Source: Diplonema japonicum (Eukaryota; Euglenozoa; Diplonemea; Diplonemida; Diplonemidae). From it: 64,000 bases of DNA. Below, one piece after another: positions 18,707 through 30,300 of the stretch (position 1 is the first letter of the stretch; each line of letters opens with the position of its first letter). The stretch spans positions 310,001-374,000 of the forward strand of contig OZ025671.1 in the NCBI GenBank assembly GCA_964019335.1, written 5' to 3'. A program made the translations under genes and the position numbers. The notes under the pieces were generated by a model, which was not told the origin of the DNA, ran no database searches, and worked only from the letters and a program-made list of their open reading frames with translations.

Positions 18707-20616
18707 TTATTTTGCATCCGTCGTTTCCAAGATCCCTCGCTTGTACTGCTCCCGCATGTCGCCCTTGTTTCGCTCTTCCTCAAAAGTTTGATGATTGCCT
18801 CCCTCCACGCTAAGAAGCCCTTGCTGTTCCAGTTTAGGCCCGAGTTCGGACTTAAGGTCCTCAGATTTCATGAAGCTTGGGAAGATGTTCATGAAATTTT
18901 TGAACATCCCCTGTGAAACAATGCCCTGACCAGCAAGCCAAGGGATCACACGCTTGATAATATTGAATTTATCATCCAGTGTCATAACAAAGTTCTCCTG
19001 CACGAGGACCCCGAAGAGGAGAGATGTGTAGCCAGGCTCGAACTGCAGCTTATGGATCCTTGCCACGTCGAACATTGACTCCAAAAGGCGTCCGACAATG
19101 GCCGCATCGTCGCCCTTGCAAGGCTGGTAGTACGCGAAAACATCTGAGATCGTTGCGTGCATTTTTTCCTTGTCCAAGCCTTCTCTCTGCGTGCCGTCCT
19201 TGCCCATCGCCCATAGGGCTTCTGTCAGTGCGCTGTCGTTCCATTTCGCGAAGCCTGTCAAGACCATCTCCGAAACCCTCTTCTCCTCTGGAGACAGATT
19301 CTGACACAACCCGCAGTCCACCAAGAACACCCTCGGCCACTTCTTCCCCGGCGGCGGGTCCTTCTCGATCATGATGTTCCCGGGGTGCAGGTCGCCGTGC
19401 AGCCTTTGTTTTTAATTTTTTTTTTTTTTTGTTTTTGTTCTTACAAAATCTATACCAATTATCCCTTAACAAGAATTTCATGTAAGTGTCCATCCCTACC
19501 TCGGCGAGGTGTGTACGAAGGTCCATCGGGAGGCTGTGGAGGTAGTCGTCTTCTGCGGTGTGTGCGTCAACGAACTCCTCGACCAGCACAGTGCTCGAGA
19601 CGTACGGCCTGACAGGCTTTGGGAAGGTGGCAAAGCGGTCGGTGTCAGCTCCCTCGAAGTTCTGCAGGAAGTAGTCAAGGTTCTCTGCCTCGATGCGGAG
19701 GTCGATCTGCTGCGCCAAGTGGGTGGTCCATGCGATGGCCTTTTTAGTATATGGAAATGCAAAGAAAAGAAAAAAAAAATCATACCATCCTCGGTAGTAA
19801 CATCCACCTGATGGAAGGGTACCAGTTGTCGACAAACTTCGCAACTGAGTTCAGCACGTGGAAGTCGATGGCGATCCTCTCTCTCACATGCGGGTGGCAC
19901 ACCTTCACAGCAACCACAGGGCCTTCCCGAAGCTTGGCCTTGTGGACCTGCGCGATACTCCCGCTACCCAACGGGGCAGGGTTCAGCCACTCGAACACCT
20001 CGTCAGGGTTGCCTGTATTTTGTCTTCCCCCCCCGTACTCCCGTCATACCAAACTCCTCTGTGATCCTCTGCCTGGTGTGCTCAATGCTGTGGGGGTCCA
20101 CTCTGTTGAACAATTGGGATAGAACACTGTTTTTATATGTTTGCATTTTTTTCTTGTTTTTTTTTTTTTTTTTTTTTTTTTTTTCTTTTTTTTCTTTTTT
20201 TAGCACAAAACATACGCTCGCGTTTCGGGTCCAAGAAGGTCTCTCCTCGTGGCCAGCCACTGCGCCAGCTTGATGAATGTAGGGCCAGATGCCTGCAATA
20301 TGTTGACAAGGTGCTGCTGCCACAAGTGAAGCAGGGCAGGGGTAATGCACATGAAAGGGTATGAAATGGCCAAAGGGAGGTACAGGAAGGCTAGCTGCAC
20401 AAATCGCAACCAAACGCGCCACCTGGCCACCTTCAGGTCCGAGTCCAACAGGTTTCCCTGGTCATCCACCAAAACCCTCGCTTCACGCGGAGGGCCTGCC
20501 AACCCTTGGTCGTAGCTCCGTACCCACATTGTGAAACCCCCGTATGTCAGCCCTGCTGTGCCCACGCTCCCCATCAGCAACCTCCTTCCCCATATTAAAG
20601 CTCGTGATCGCGCCAT
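18707..20616 (-). CDS. ABC1/ADCK/UbiB-type atypical kinase (ADCK2-like), 561 aa, five exons
   Basis: Exons are 20216-20616, 20050-20126, 19786-20012, 19456-19739 and 18707-19403. Introns are 89, 37, 46 and 52 nt. Each junction restores a family motif, for example EEFG to NPDEVFEWL and RDNW to LHGDLHPGN. The ATG at 20616 opens a basic N-terminus (MARSRALIWGRRLL) and a hydrophobic helix (about 70-98), fitting mitochondrial targeting and membrane association. Seen: FIKLAQW (residues 114-120, the KxGQ motif with Ala118 for Gly), NPAPLGSGSIAQVHKAK (the Ala-rich loop position), VAVKVCHP, the RIEAENLDYF region, HGDLHPGN and VDCGL. COQ8-group proteins support ubiquinone synthesis; ADCK2-like members are mitochondrial with less clear roles. 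GSGSIAQ and the STRR/ATRR context favour ADCK2 over COQ8. Confidence 0.92.
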
Positions 20617-21200
20617 TTCTTTTCCCCCGCAATCCAACTTCCCCTGTTTTTTTTTATTTTCTTGTTCGCCACCCAGGTTCCGCGTAAATACAACGAGGAA
20701 TGAAAAAAATAGACTTATTCGAGAAGTAAAGCAGGAGGTTAAACCATGTCACACATATTTGTATGTAGGCACCCGACAGCACTCCCACCGCAAGTGCCGT
20801 CCTTGGGAGCCTGGTCACTATTGCTGTGCACTATGGGCGCTGTGGCATCCAGACAGCTGCCAGTGAAGAAGAAGAAGAACAAAAAAAAAAAGTGTGTCAG
20901 TTTTGTATTGTTTATGCAAAAGATAGTTTCCTGAAATAAGAACAAAAAAAATAGGAAGAATCTATTTCCAAAGAAAACCCCCTTTTCTTTTCTTTTTTTT
21001 TTTTTTTTTACCTTCATTCGTCATTTTCTTCACATAATGACCCCATCTTTTGCGCGGGGCAAAAAAAAAAAAAAAAAAAAAAAGAGGTGCAATGATACCT
21101 ATCACTAAAGGAGCCATAATTACTCGTTATTGTTTATTTAAATTTATTTTTGTAGACTCAGAGTGCAAAGAGCTCATTGCTTGTCCCCCCCCTTCGAATT

Positions 21201-21253
<53 letters not shown>

Positions 21254-21508
21254 CGTTTCTTGAAATAATGCCGAACGTGACAGGGGGAAAATTGAGGCTA
21301 GATAGAACCCTCACACTTTTTTTTTCCCTCCCTCAAAAGAAACTAGTTTGGCGCTTCATTTGCTGGTGCGGCCCGAAGAAAAAAAAAAAAAGAATAAAAA
21401 CTACTTGGCCCTTAAGCCCTAAGTTCGGGGAAATTGGAAAAAAGCTCAAAAAAAATCAACCCTTGAGAAAAAAGCTCAAAAAAGTATCATTTTTAGGAGT
21501 GGGAGAAA

Positions 21509-21548
<40 letters not shown>

Positions 21549-21618
21549 AATCGGTTTTCATTTTTATAACAACATCTGCGTCCGCCCAGCCCCATTTTTT
21601 GGCACCCCTTTGGGCGCG

Positions 21619-21662
<44 letters not shown>

Positions 21663-21719
21663 TAGGAGGGGCAAGTTAGCATTCAACAATTATGTTACAG
21701 ACAACCAAAAACACTGCCC
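20617..21719. other. Intergenic with an exon-like segment and long poly-A runs
   Basis: Bases 20742-20870 are not low complexity. On the minus strand a pyrimidine tract ending ACTGGCAG precedes a 41-codon open stretch with four Cys that ends in TAA at 20742. This could be an orphan terminal exon or transcript tail. Poly-A runs lie at 21061-21082, 21202-21252, 21512-21546 and 21619-21660. Nothing else is supported. Confidence 0.4.
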
Positions 21720-22529
21720 TTAGATGTTTCTTGTGGTGACCTCCTGTGGGGGGTGGAACCCGGCGTCCCCCATGCAACGGACATAAGTGTTGCCAGAGGG
21801 TGAAATCTTTACGTGTGTGACGGAGCAGTGCGGGATGGAAAGGCGGGTCCAGGCCTCTGGGGGAAGCTGCAGCGCACGCAGGGTCCAGTAGCGAATAACA
21901 TTCGCATGTGTCACAACAACCACCACCTCATTACGGGTAGAGGACTCAGGGCGCCTGAACACCCGCTCATAGGCCGCCTCTGCTTGACGGTAGGCAGTAT
22001 TGAACTCCTCGACTGACTTCGTATTCGTCCTGTCGTTGGCTGGGCAAGGGAAACACTCCCTTAGGTCGTTGTCGAAGGTGGGCTCCAAACCAAGAATATC
22101 AATAAAGGGCTCGGCTGTCTGCCTTGTCCGTTTAGAGCTGCTCACCAACAGGCTTGTGGGGTACTCTGATAGGGAACTGCCAAGATGCAGCTTTGCTACC
22201 CTGTGCGCTGCCGTTATAGCTTGCTTCCTTCCAAGATCGTTTAGCTCCCCGTCAGCCATGGTGTACTGCCCGTGGCGGATCATGATGATGCTTCTGCTGC
22301 TTCTCTCTTCTTGTTCTTCACCAGCGTCCTTCCCGAGGAGGTCTGTTCTTGCCCTGTGGTGTTTATCCCATGTTCTGTCGAACTTCTCCAGACCCCATGT
22401 TCCACAAGGCCCATTGCCAATACCATTGGCAGCAGCACCGGTTGATAAAGCCCCTTCAGCGTGGGCTGCTGAAGCGGCCCCAAACCCTGCCAGCACGCCC
22501 AACCCTCCTTGCAGCAGTCTGCTTGACAT
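21720..22529 (-). CDS. PGAM5-like mitochondrial Ser/Thr/His phosphatase of the phosphoglycerate mutase fold, 269 aa
   Basis: A single exon. I chose the ATG at 22529 because codons further upstream read through homopolymer-derived Lys/Phe runs. The N-terminus (about residues 1-25, Gly/Ala-rich and hydrophobic) resembles the membrane anchor of PGAM5. Residues 52-60 (RTWDKHHRA) occupy the place of the WDxNWD assembly motif. The catalytic segment is IIMIRHGQY with His86. SSSKRTRQTAEPF supplies the second conserved Arg region, and THANVIRYWTLRALQLPPEAW followed by MGDAGFHPPQEVT matches the C-terminal signature of PGAM5 very well. Animal PGAM5 dephosphorylates proteins at mitochondrial membranes and acts in mitophagy and cell death. 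The gene lies next to two other genes of mitochondrial families. Confidence 0.9.
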   Translation of the reverse strand: MSSRLLQGGLGVLAGFGAASAAHAEGALSTGAAANGIGNGPCGTWGLEKFDRTWDKHHRARTDLLGKDAGEEQEERSSRSIIMIRHGQYTMADGELNDLGRKQAITAAHRVAKLHLGSSLSEYPTSLLVSSSKRTRQTAEPFIDILGLEPTFDNDLRECFPCPANDRTNTKSVEEFNTAYRQAEAAYERVFRRPESSTRNEVVVVVTHANVIRYWTLRALQLPPEAWTRLSIPHCSVTHVKISPSGNTYVRCMGDAGFHPPQEVTTRNI

Positions 22530-24353
22530 GTTGAGGGTATTTTCTTTTTTATTTATTTTTTTTTTTTGTGTTTGCAAGAAAAAAAATGAGAAGGGGGGGT
22601 AATCAAGGAGAATTGAGGGGGGGGGGAGGGGCAACAAAAAACTTTTTTTTGGATTACCAGCATCTAAAATTATACAAAAAAAAGGGGGGATGTGAAATGT
22701 TCCTATTTTTCTTTTTTTTTTTGTATTCTTTTTTTTTTTTGTTCCCAAGAATACAAAAAAAAATGGGGGAAAGAGGTCAATGAAGGCAGAAGGGGCGAAA
22801 TGGGAAAAGAAGGGGAGGGGGGGGACCTTTTTTTTGAAGGAATAAAGCGGATAATAAATAAAGGCTTTCCTTCCGTCAAAGCTACATTTTTTTTTTTTTT
22901 TGCCATTTATTAAAAGTTCGTATGGCAAGAACACGGATAAGGGTGTGTGCTTAAACTTTTTCTTTTTTTTTTTTGCTACTCTAAATGGCAAATTTTGCCC
23001 TTTCTTTGTTTTTATCTTCATTTCGTTTTTTTTTTGGGGGCCCCACCCAAAGGAAAAAAGGGGGGGGGGGGAAGAATCCTAAACTAACACAGATGGAGGA
23101 GAAGTTGTAAAGAGGAACACGAAAGGGGAGGTAAAAAAAAAAAAAGCTGTGAGACGTGCCCATTTTCTTCTTTTTCTTCTTTTTCGTATCTCCTTCTAAA
23201 TAAAAAAAAATCTTTAAAAAAAAAAGAAGAAACTTTTCATTGAAGAAAACAAAAAAAAAAGGCTTCAAAAAAAAAATAAGGCTATAAGACTACAACTCAT
23301 TTAAAATTTATTTGTACCCCCCCCTTTCTTTTTGTCGTTTTCTACACTAACTCTAGGGGTCTCATTATTGCAAGCCGTTCAATTTCTTTTGTGACGTCAA
23401 TGCAAAAAAAGATTTTTTTTTCCCCCTCCGAGTCAGCGTATCAAATGAACAAAAGGGCGGTATATGACTACTTACCCACCACCAATTGAGCCATTTCCTT
23501 GTTGGTAAGAAAGTTAGTTTTTTTTTGACAAAGAGAACCCCCCCCCGTTTAAAAAGGGTCCCAAGTACCCAAACTGGCACCGAAAAAAAAGAAGTTTCTT
23601 TTAATTAGAAATGGGATGGAAGGGAAAATGGGGGGGGGGGGGGGGGGAAAGCAAAGAAAGAAAAAATAAATTCACTGCGGTTAAAGAAAAAAACACACAA
23701 AAACCGGAGACGAGCACAGGGAGGGCTGCCTTCTTATCTATTTCTTTTTTTTTTTTTTCTTTTTGAATTAAATTTTATACGTATCGCTGTTGGCACTGCC
23801 TCTCATCCCCCGTATACACAACACGCAGAGAGGGAATGATAAGAGAGACTGAAAGGTGGAGTGGGGAAGAAGAAAGGACAACAGACCCTTGTAGTGAGAT
23901 CGCCTGTTCCTCTTGCTGCTTCTTTTCCCCTTTTTTTTCTTTTTTGTTTTTGCTCTTTTTCTTTTCCTCCATGAGATTTTCTAGTTCATTATTATAACTT
24001 CTATTGACAACCTTTCTTCTTTTTTTTTTTTTTTTTTTTTTTTTTCCTTTTTTTTTTTCCCGCTCCTGGGGGGATATAAGAAGAGAAAAAAAAATGCTTG
24101 CTAGTTTAAAAAAGAAGAAAAAAAAAAGAAAAAAAAGGGGGGGGGAAAGGGAAAAAAAAACACACATGGTAACACACCAACATCCATCCTTTCTCGTTTT
24201 TTTTTTTTTTAATCATCCCTTTTCATCTTTTTTTTTCCTCCTCTTCCACAAAAAAAAATGTGTATGTAAAAAAAAAAAGTAAAAAAAAAAAGGGGGTGGG
24301 AAAGAAAATTAAAACCCCCTTTTTTTTTTCCTTCTTTTAGTATTCCTCCCTTT
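22530..24353. other. Long low-complexity intergenic region, no gene supported
   Basis: Dominated by A, T, G and C runs (for example G at 23630-23647 and T at 24018-24045). Apparent frames are poly-Lys or poly-Phe artefacts. Bases 23780-23960 have balanced composition and may be the 3' flank of the giant gene or a transcript tail, but no motif is seen. Confidence 0.55.
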
Positions 24354-27300
24354 CTAGACAGGAAGACGCCTGAGGTCGGCACTAGACTGGCGCGGAGGAC
24401 GGTATGTCCAGTTTCCTGACTTAACCTCCTTCGATGAAGGCGCAAAGGGGTCATAAGTAGTGGACAACGGCGGTTGATAAGACTGGTCAGGCAGCGGTGG
24501 TAAGATAGACTTATGCGGCGTTGGCGCTAGTGGGTTAAAAGGGTCGTCGATAGGCTCAGGCGATGCCTTTCGAGGGGGCGGGCTTTCTGGCACCTGAGGT
24601 AGAGGGGCAAGCTTGGGCTCTTCGTAAATTGTGACCTCCTTCTGAGGCGTCTGAGGGGGTTCTTGGATCAACGGCTCCGCTGCTACCGGCGGCTTGTTAT
24701 TCTTGTTCGACCCGCTCTTCGACAGCAAAATGCACAGAATCAATAAGCACAGTAGCAAGCCAGCCACTCCTAAGATGATGGCCCACAAGGGGACGCCACT
24801 GTCGTCGTCGTCGCTGGAAGGCGTGGCGCCAGGTGTGTTGGCTGCTGCTGACCTGCACACGTTGTTCTCGTAGAGACACCCGCTTTTTCCTTCGCAGATT
24901 GTCTTCTCTTGCAGTGCTGTGCACGCTGTCGCCACCACGTCCACTCCCGTCAGAGACGTTCCGGCACACGGCGGTACATTGCTAGCACACGTTTTCGATT
25001 TGTCTAAAAAGCTTGTCCGTAATGCGTCCGTCGGTAGGATTAACCGCATCTTGCCTGCCGCCGCGCCGTTTGTGGTGGCGACCACCTGCCCACGGGCCAC
25101 ACCTAGCATCGCTGCGATCTCGTCCGAGACCTGCGTCTCGTTCGTTCCCGTCACATTGATGAAGATGTCCTTTTCATTGGCAGGTGCCGCACACACTGCT
25201 TCTCCCGCCACTGCTTGTCCTGTCTTTGGTGCCGTGCAGGTGCATCTCCAATCCCCAAATGACTCGCTCGGATCATTACACGTCTGCACGCCCCTCACAG
25301 CGTTGCTGCAAACGGTGTTCCCCACCGAAGTGCACTCGTTGTTGCTGGGTGCCGTGCAGGAGACATCGTCGTCGCCGTCCGTGCAAGACCCATCGGCGTC
25401 GCTGCAGCATGCCTGTTGATGTGCTTGCTAAATTAATTCTATGTGTTTGCATACCGTTTCTGTGGGGCTTGCACAGGTTACACCAAAGGTGCACCCATAC
25501 GTATTCACGGCACCGCAAATGCGTGTCTTCGTGCCAGCTGCAGGGCATGCTGTGTATGGCGCGCATGCGACTTTGTCATCACCATCGTCACACTTGCCGT
25601 CGGGGTCCGAGCAGCAAGGGGTCATGCCCCTCTCGCACGTCACGGTCAACGGGCACCCGTATTGTGAGTTGGAACCACACGCGTGGTTCAAGGTGGCTGC
25701 ACTGCTGCATTTCGCAGGATAGACTGTCCCATCTGGGTAGGCCACCAGATCGATGGGCTCCCCTACGCTGTTCCATGTCACGTTGGGAGGCTGGGTGTTG
25801 ATGGAGGACTTGCCCTGCGACATCAGTGCCGATGCGTGTGCAGTGGGGTCACGAATGGTGCCGTCGGGGTTGTTGCTGGACTGGGTCGCGACACCTACCA
25901 CCCGCGAGGTCCCGTTCACGCTTAGCACAATAGCCGCTTCGGTGATAGAACCGCGAGGCAGACCCAGCGCATTCGCTAGCGCAACTGCCGCCGCTTCCAG
26001 GTTGAGCGGCTGGCCCCGTACATCAACAGCTACCTTCGTCTTTAGAGGCGTGCCAGGGGTGCAGCATTCTGTAGGGCTGCACCCACCCGATGGGCACACC
26101 TTCGTTGGGTGAACCTCACGTGTGCTGCACTGTGTGACGTCAGCCTCTGACGCACAAGTGCCGCAGCACGTTGCTGTGTCACAACCCGCCACAGGGCACA
26201 GGGTAGTTGCAGCGTCGGCTCGAAGAGAACACGCAGTGACAGCAAAAGTATTGCAGGTCGCCCTCCTGCAGCAGATGTCGGCAGTGCACCTGTGTTATTG
26301 TGTTGTGTTGTCAAAGAGCAAAGCATACCCTGTCCACGCGGGGCAGAGGGTGGCATTGGGGTTGATGATCAGCGTGCAGGTTCCTGTGTAGGTGCCGCAG
26401 GCTTTAGGGATCGCGCCTTCACACTTCCCGTTAGCGCACCTGTCCTCCTTTGTGAGGGGATTCAAGTCGTCGCAGAGTGTCCCGTCCAGCCTCTTCGTGG
26501 ACGAACAGATCCCTGTCTGCACATCGCACACGCCGACACTTGTCACACAAGGCCCCGAAGGGCAGATCACTCCAGAGCATTTCGGGGTTCCTTTGCAGAG
26601 ACCGTTCCTATTAGTTGTGAAAGTTAATTGTATAACATACATGCAAATGTCCTTCGTGGTTGTGGTCAATCCGTCGTCACATGCCGTGCCGTCGGGCTTC
26701 ACTGGGTTCGTGCATTTTCCGGTTGCCACCTCGCAGTCGCCGGAGTAGTGGCACTGGTCCATCGCTTGGCAGACAACGCCAGCGCACGGGTCCGTTCCCA
26801 CACATGCACCATTCAGACACACGTCGTTGAGAGTAGACATTTGGCCGTCGTTGCAAACAATGCCGTCAGGTCTGGGGATCTCGATGCACTGCCCTGCGCT
26901 GCACGATGACTTCATGCACCCAGGATTGTTGGGACGGCACGTCCTCGCACCACACTGCACGACTCCACTGCACACACCGCCTGCACACTTGTCATCAGTT
27001 GTGGTCACATCCATGTCGTTGCAGAGGCTGTTGTCAATCTTCTTGGGGTCTGTGCACAGTCCCGTTGCGGGGTCACATGACCCTGGGTCGTGGCATGAAT
27101 CCGATGCCTTGCAAATGACACCAGCACACTTGTCCCTACCTACGCACACGCCAAGGATACACTCGTCGCCCACTGTCTGCGGATTCCCATCATCGCATAT
27201 CAAACCGTCAGTCTGGATAGGGTTGCTGCACTCGCCTGTGATCTCGTTGCAAGCTCCCACGCTGTGGCATTGATCTTGCGCCACACAAACAACGGACGCA

Positions 27301-30300
27301 CACTTTTTGTTACCCGTGCACAACCCACTGAGACAGACGTCGTTTGTTGTCCCCGGATTGGCGTCGTTGCATGTGGTGCCGTCAGGCTTGTTGGACTGGA
27401 TGCATTGGTCAGCTGCGCAGGTGGGCATCATGCACATGGGCTGCTGCGCGGTGCAGCCGGACACCCCACGGCAAGTGACTGTCCCAGTACAAGCACCAGT
27501 GTTGCATCTGTCATCAGTCGTGTCGGGGTTGCCATCATCACATCTGGACCCACCAGGCTTCACGGGGTCAGAGCAGAGCCCAGTGCTGGGGTTGCACGCA
27601 CCTATGCTGTGGCATTCGTCGCTTGCAGTGCACACCACCCCACGGCACTTGTCGACGCCAATGCATACCCCTTTCGAGCATGCGTCGTCCACAGTGTTGG
27701 GGTTGTTGTCATTGCAGGGCGTCGTGTCTGGCTTAATGGGGCTCGTGCACCTACCAGTGGAAGGGTCGCAAACTCCAGTCGAATGGCAAGACGAACGAGG
27801 CACACAAATGACACCTGTGCACTTGTTGACACTCGTGCAAGTACCGCCTATGCACTTGTCGCTGAATGTTGCAGGGTTGTTGTCATTACAGGGGGTGTTG
27901 TCGGGGCGGGCAATCTCAGAGCACTTGTTGGATACACAAGTGGCGACCATGCACGCGCTGGAAGCGGTACACTGACTGCCGCCGCAGTCGATGGAACCCA
28001 CGCACATCCCGTTGACACACCTGTCGTTTGCAGTGCTTGGGTCCCCGTCGTCGCATGCTTCGCCCGACGGCTTAGGGGGCTCGCTGCAGAGCCCCGTGAA
28101 TGGGTCGCAAATGCCAGGATCGTGACAGTTGTCGGTTGCAACACAGGCAACATTAGCACACTTTGCCACACCAGCACAGCTTCCAGAGAAGCATTGGTCG
28201 TTCGTTGTCTGGCTGTTCTGGTCATCACAACCTGTCCCATCGGGCAACGGAACCGAGCTGCAGAGACCAATCCTCGGGTCACAGACACCGATCTCATGGC
28301 ATTGCGACGCGGCTGTGCAAGCTACGCCGGCGCACGGATTTGTCCCTTTGCACACCCCACCGGTGCACCTGTCGAACATTGTGGTAGCGTCATTGTCGTT
28401 GCAAATAGTGCCATCAGGAAGGGCCTGTTCATCACACGTGTTTGCTGAGCAGACGGACGTGCGACAAGGCGAGGTGGATCTACACCTGTTTGTACCACAG
28501 AGAAGGGTCCCGTAGCACGTGCCTGTGGCACAACGGTCATCTATGGTCTTTGCGTCGCCGTCATTGCAAGCAATGCCTTCGGGCTGCGAAATGGGGTCGG
28601 AGCAGATGCCTGTTGTCGGGTCGCACGTGCCACGGTCGTGGCATTGATCGCTTGTGCCGCACACGACTCCACTGCACTTGTCTTTTCCAGAGCAGATACC
28701 ATTCATGCAGACGTCGTCCACTGTGCTTGAACTACCATCGTTACAAGGCGATCTGTTCGACTTCAGTGGGTTGGTGCACCTTCCAGTGAGGGGCTCACAC
28801 ACACCCGCGTCATGACATTGTGAGATGGCAGTACACGCGACACCTCTGCAAGGATCGGTCCCCGTGCAGACACCACCAGCGCACTTGTCGTCAATTGTTA
28901 GAGCGTTTTTGTCATCGCATGCAGTGCCGTCCTGCTTGAGCGTCTCGACGCACCTGTTGTTAACGCACGAAGTGGTGGCACATTGCGGGTTGCTGTTGGA
29001 GCAGAGTACGTTTCCGCAGACAAGCGTGCCTTGGCAGATGCCTGCTGCACATTGGTCATTTGTTGTGGCAGCATTTCCATCTTCACATGACGTGCCTGTT
29101 GCCTTCACTGGCTCAGAGCATCTCCCTGTGGTCATGTCACACACACCTGAAGTGTGACACGAACTACGCGGAGAGCATGCTACCCCGTTACATTTCTGCT
29201 GACCCACACACCTACCATTCGCACACGCGTCATTATACGTTCTCGAATCACCATCATCACACTGAGTGCCATCCTGCTTGGCAGCGTAGGTGCACTTTCC
29301 GGTACCAGGATCGCAAGTGCCGGTGTTCTGGCACTGTGTTTCGGGACAATTCTTGTTTGCGCACATAGAGGTACCTCTGCATACGCCACCGAAGCATGCG
29401 TCGTTGAGCGTGAGCACATCACCGTCATTGCACTTCGTACCATCAGCTTTGGGTGCCTGGATACACTGTGAGCCAGTGCACGTAGCCACCTTACACTGGG
29501 GACCAGTAGTGCTGCAGGGAACACCTGCACATATCCCCTGGCCCCAGCATTGGCCCCCGGCACAAGACTCACCCTGAGTAAGTGGGTTGCCATCGTCGCA
29601 GGATGTCCCGTCGGGCCTGAGGGGGTCAGAACAAAGACCCGTGTTGGGATCACACACTCCTGCGGTATGGCAGCCATCACTTGCTGTGCACACTACACCA
29701 GCACAACGCTGAGTTCCAACACAAACACCAGCCTTGCACTGGTCGTCCTGCGTGTCTAGGATGCGGTCGTCGCACAGAGTGCCATCAGGCTTGACGGGGT
29801 TGCTGCACTGTCCTGTTGACGGGTCGCAGGTGCCAACTTCGTGACACTCAGACTGTGCCACACAGGGTGATTGTCCAACGCACTTGTCGCTGCTTACACA
29901 TACTCCGCCGAAGCATTCAGACGTCATTGTGAGCGGGTTCCCGTCGTCGCACGAAGTGCCGTCCGCCTTGATGGGCGTCGAGCAGATTCCTGTGCTGGGC
30001 TCGCATGTCCCCACGTGGTGACAGTTACTGAGGGCAGAGCATATAACCAGTGCACATTTCTGAACACCTGTGCAGACGCCACTCTTACACACATCGTCGA
30101 AGGTGAGCCCTTTGCCGTCGTCACAGGGCGTGTTCTCAGGCTTGGACAGCTCAACACACTGGTTTGCGTTACACGCAGGGGTGTTGCATTGGGCATCGGC
30201 TACCCTACACATCTGGCCCACACACGCAACAGAGCCCGTGCATACACCACCCGTGCACTTGTCGTCCACAGTATTGGCGCTGCCATCGTTGCAAGGTGTA

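Noticed and set aside
22530-23021. N-terminal extension of the PGAM5-like protein to 23021
   Set aside because: The extra codons are poly-Lys/Phe from homopolymer DNA and there is no ATG-based support. The protein family begins near the chosen start.
21000-24350. Many short Lys-, Phe- or Gly-run reading frames
   Set aside because: They are products of A, T and G homopolymers, with no conserved motif.
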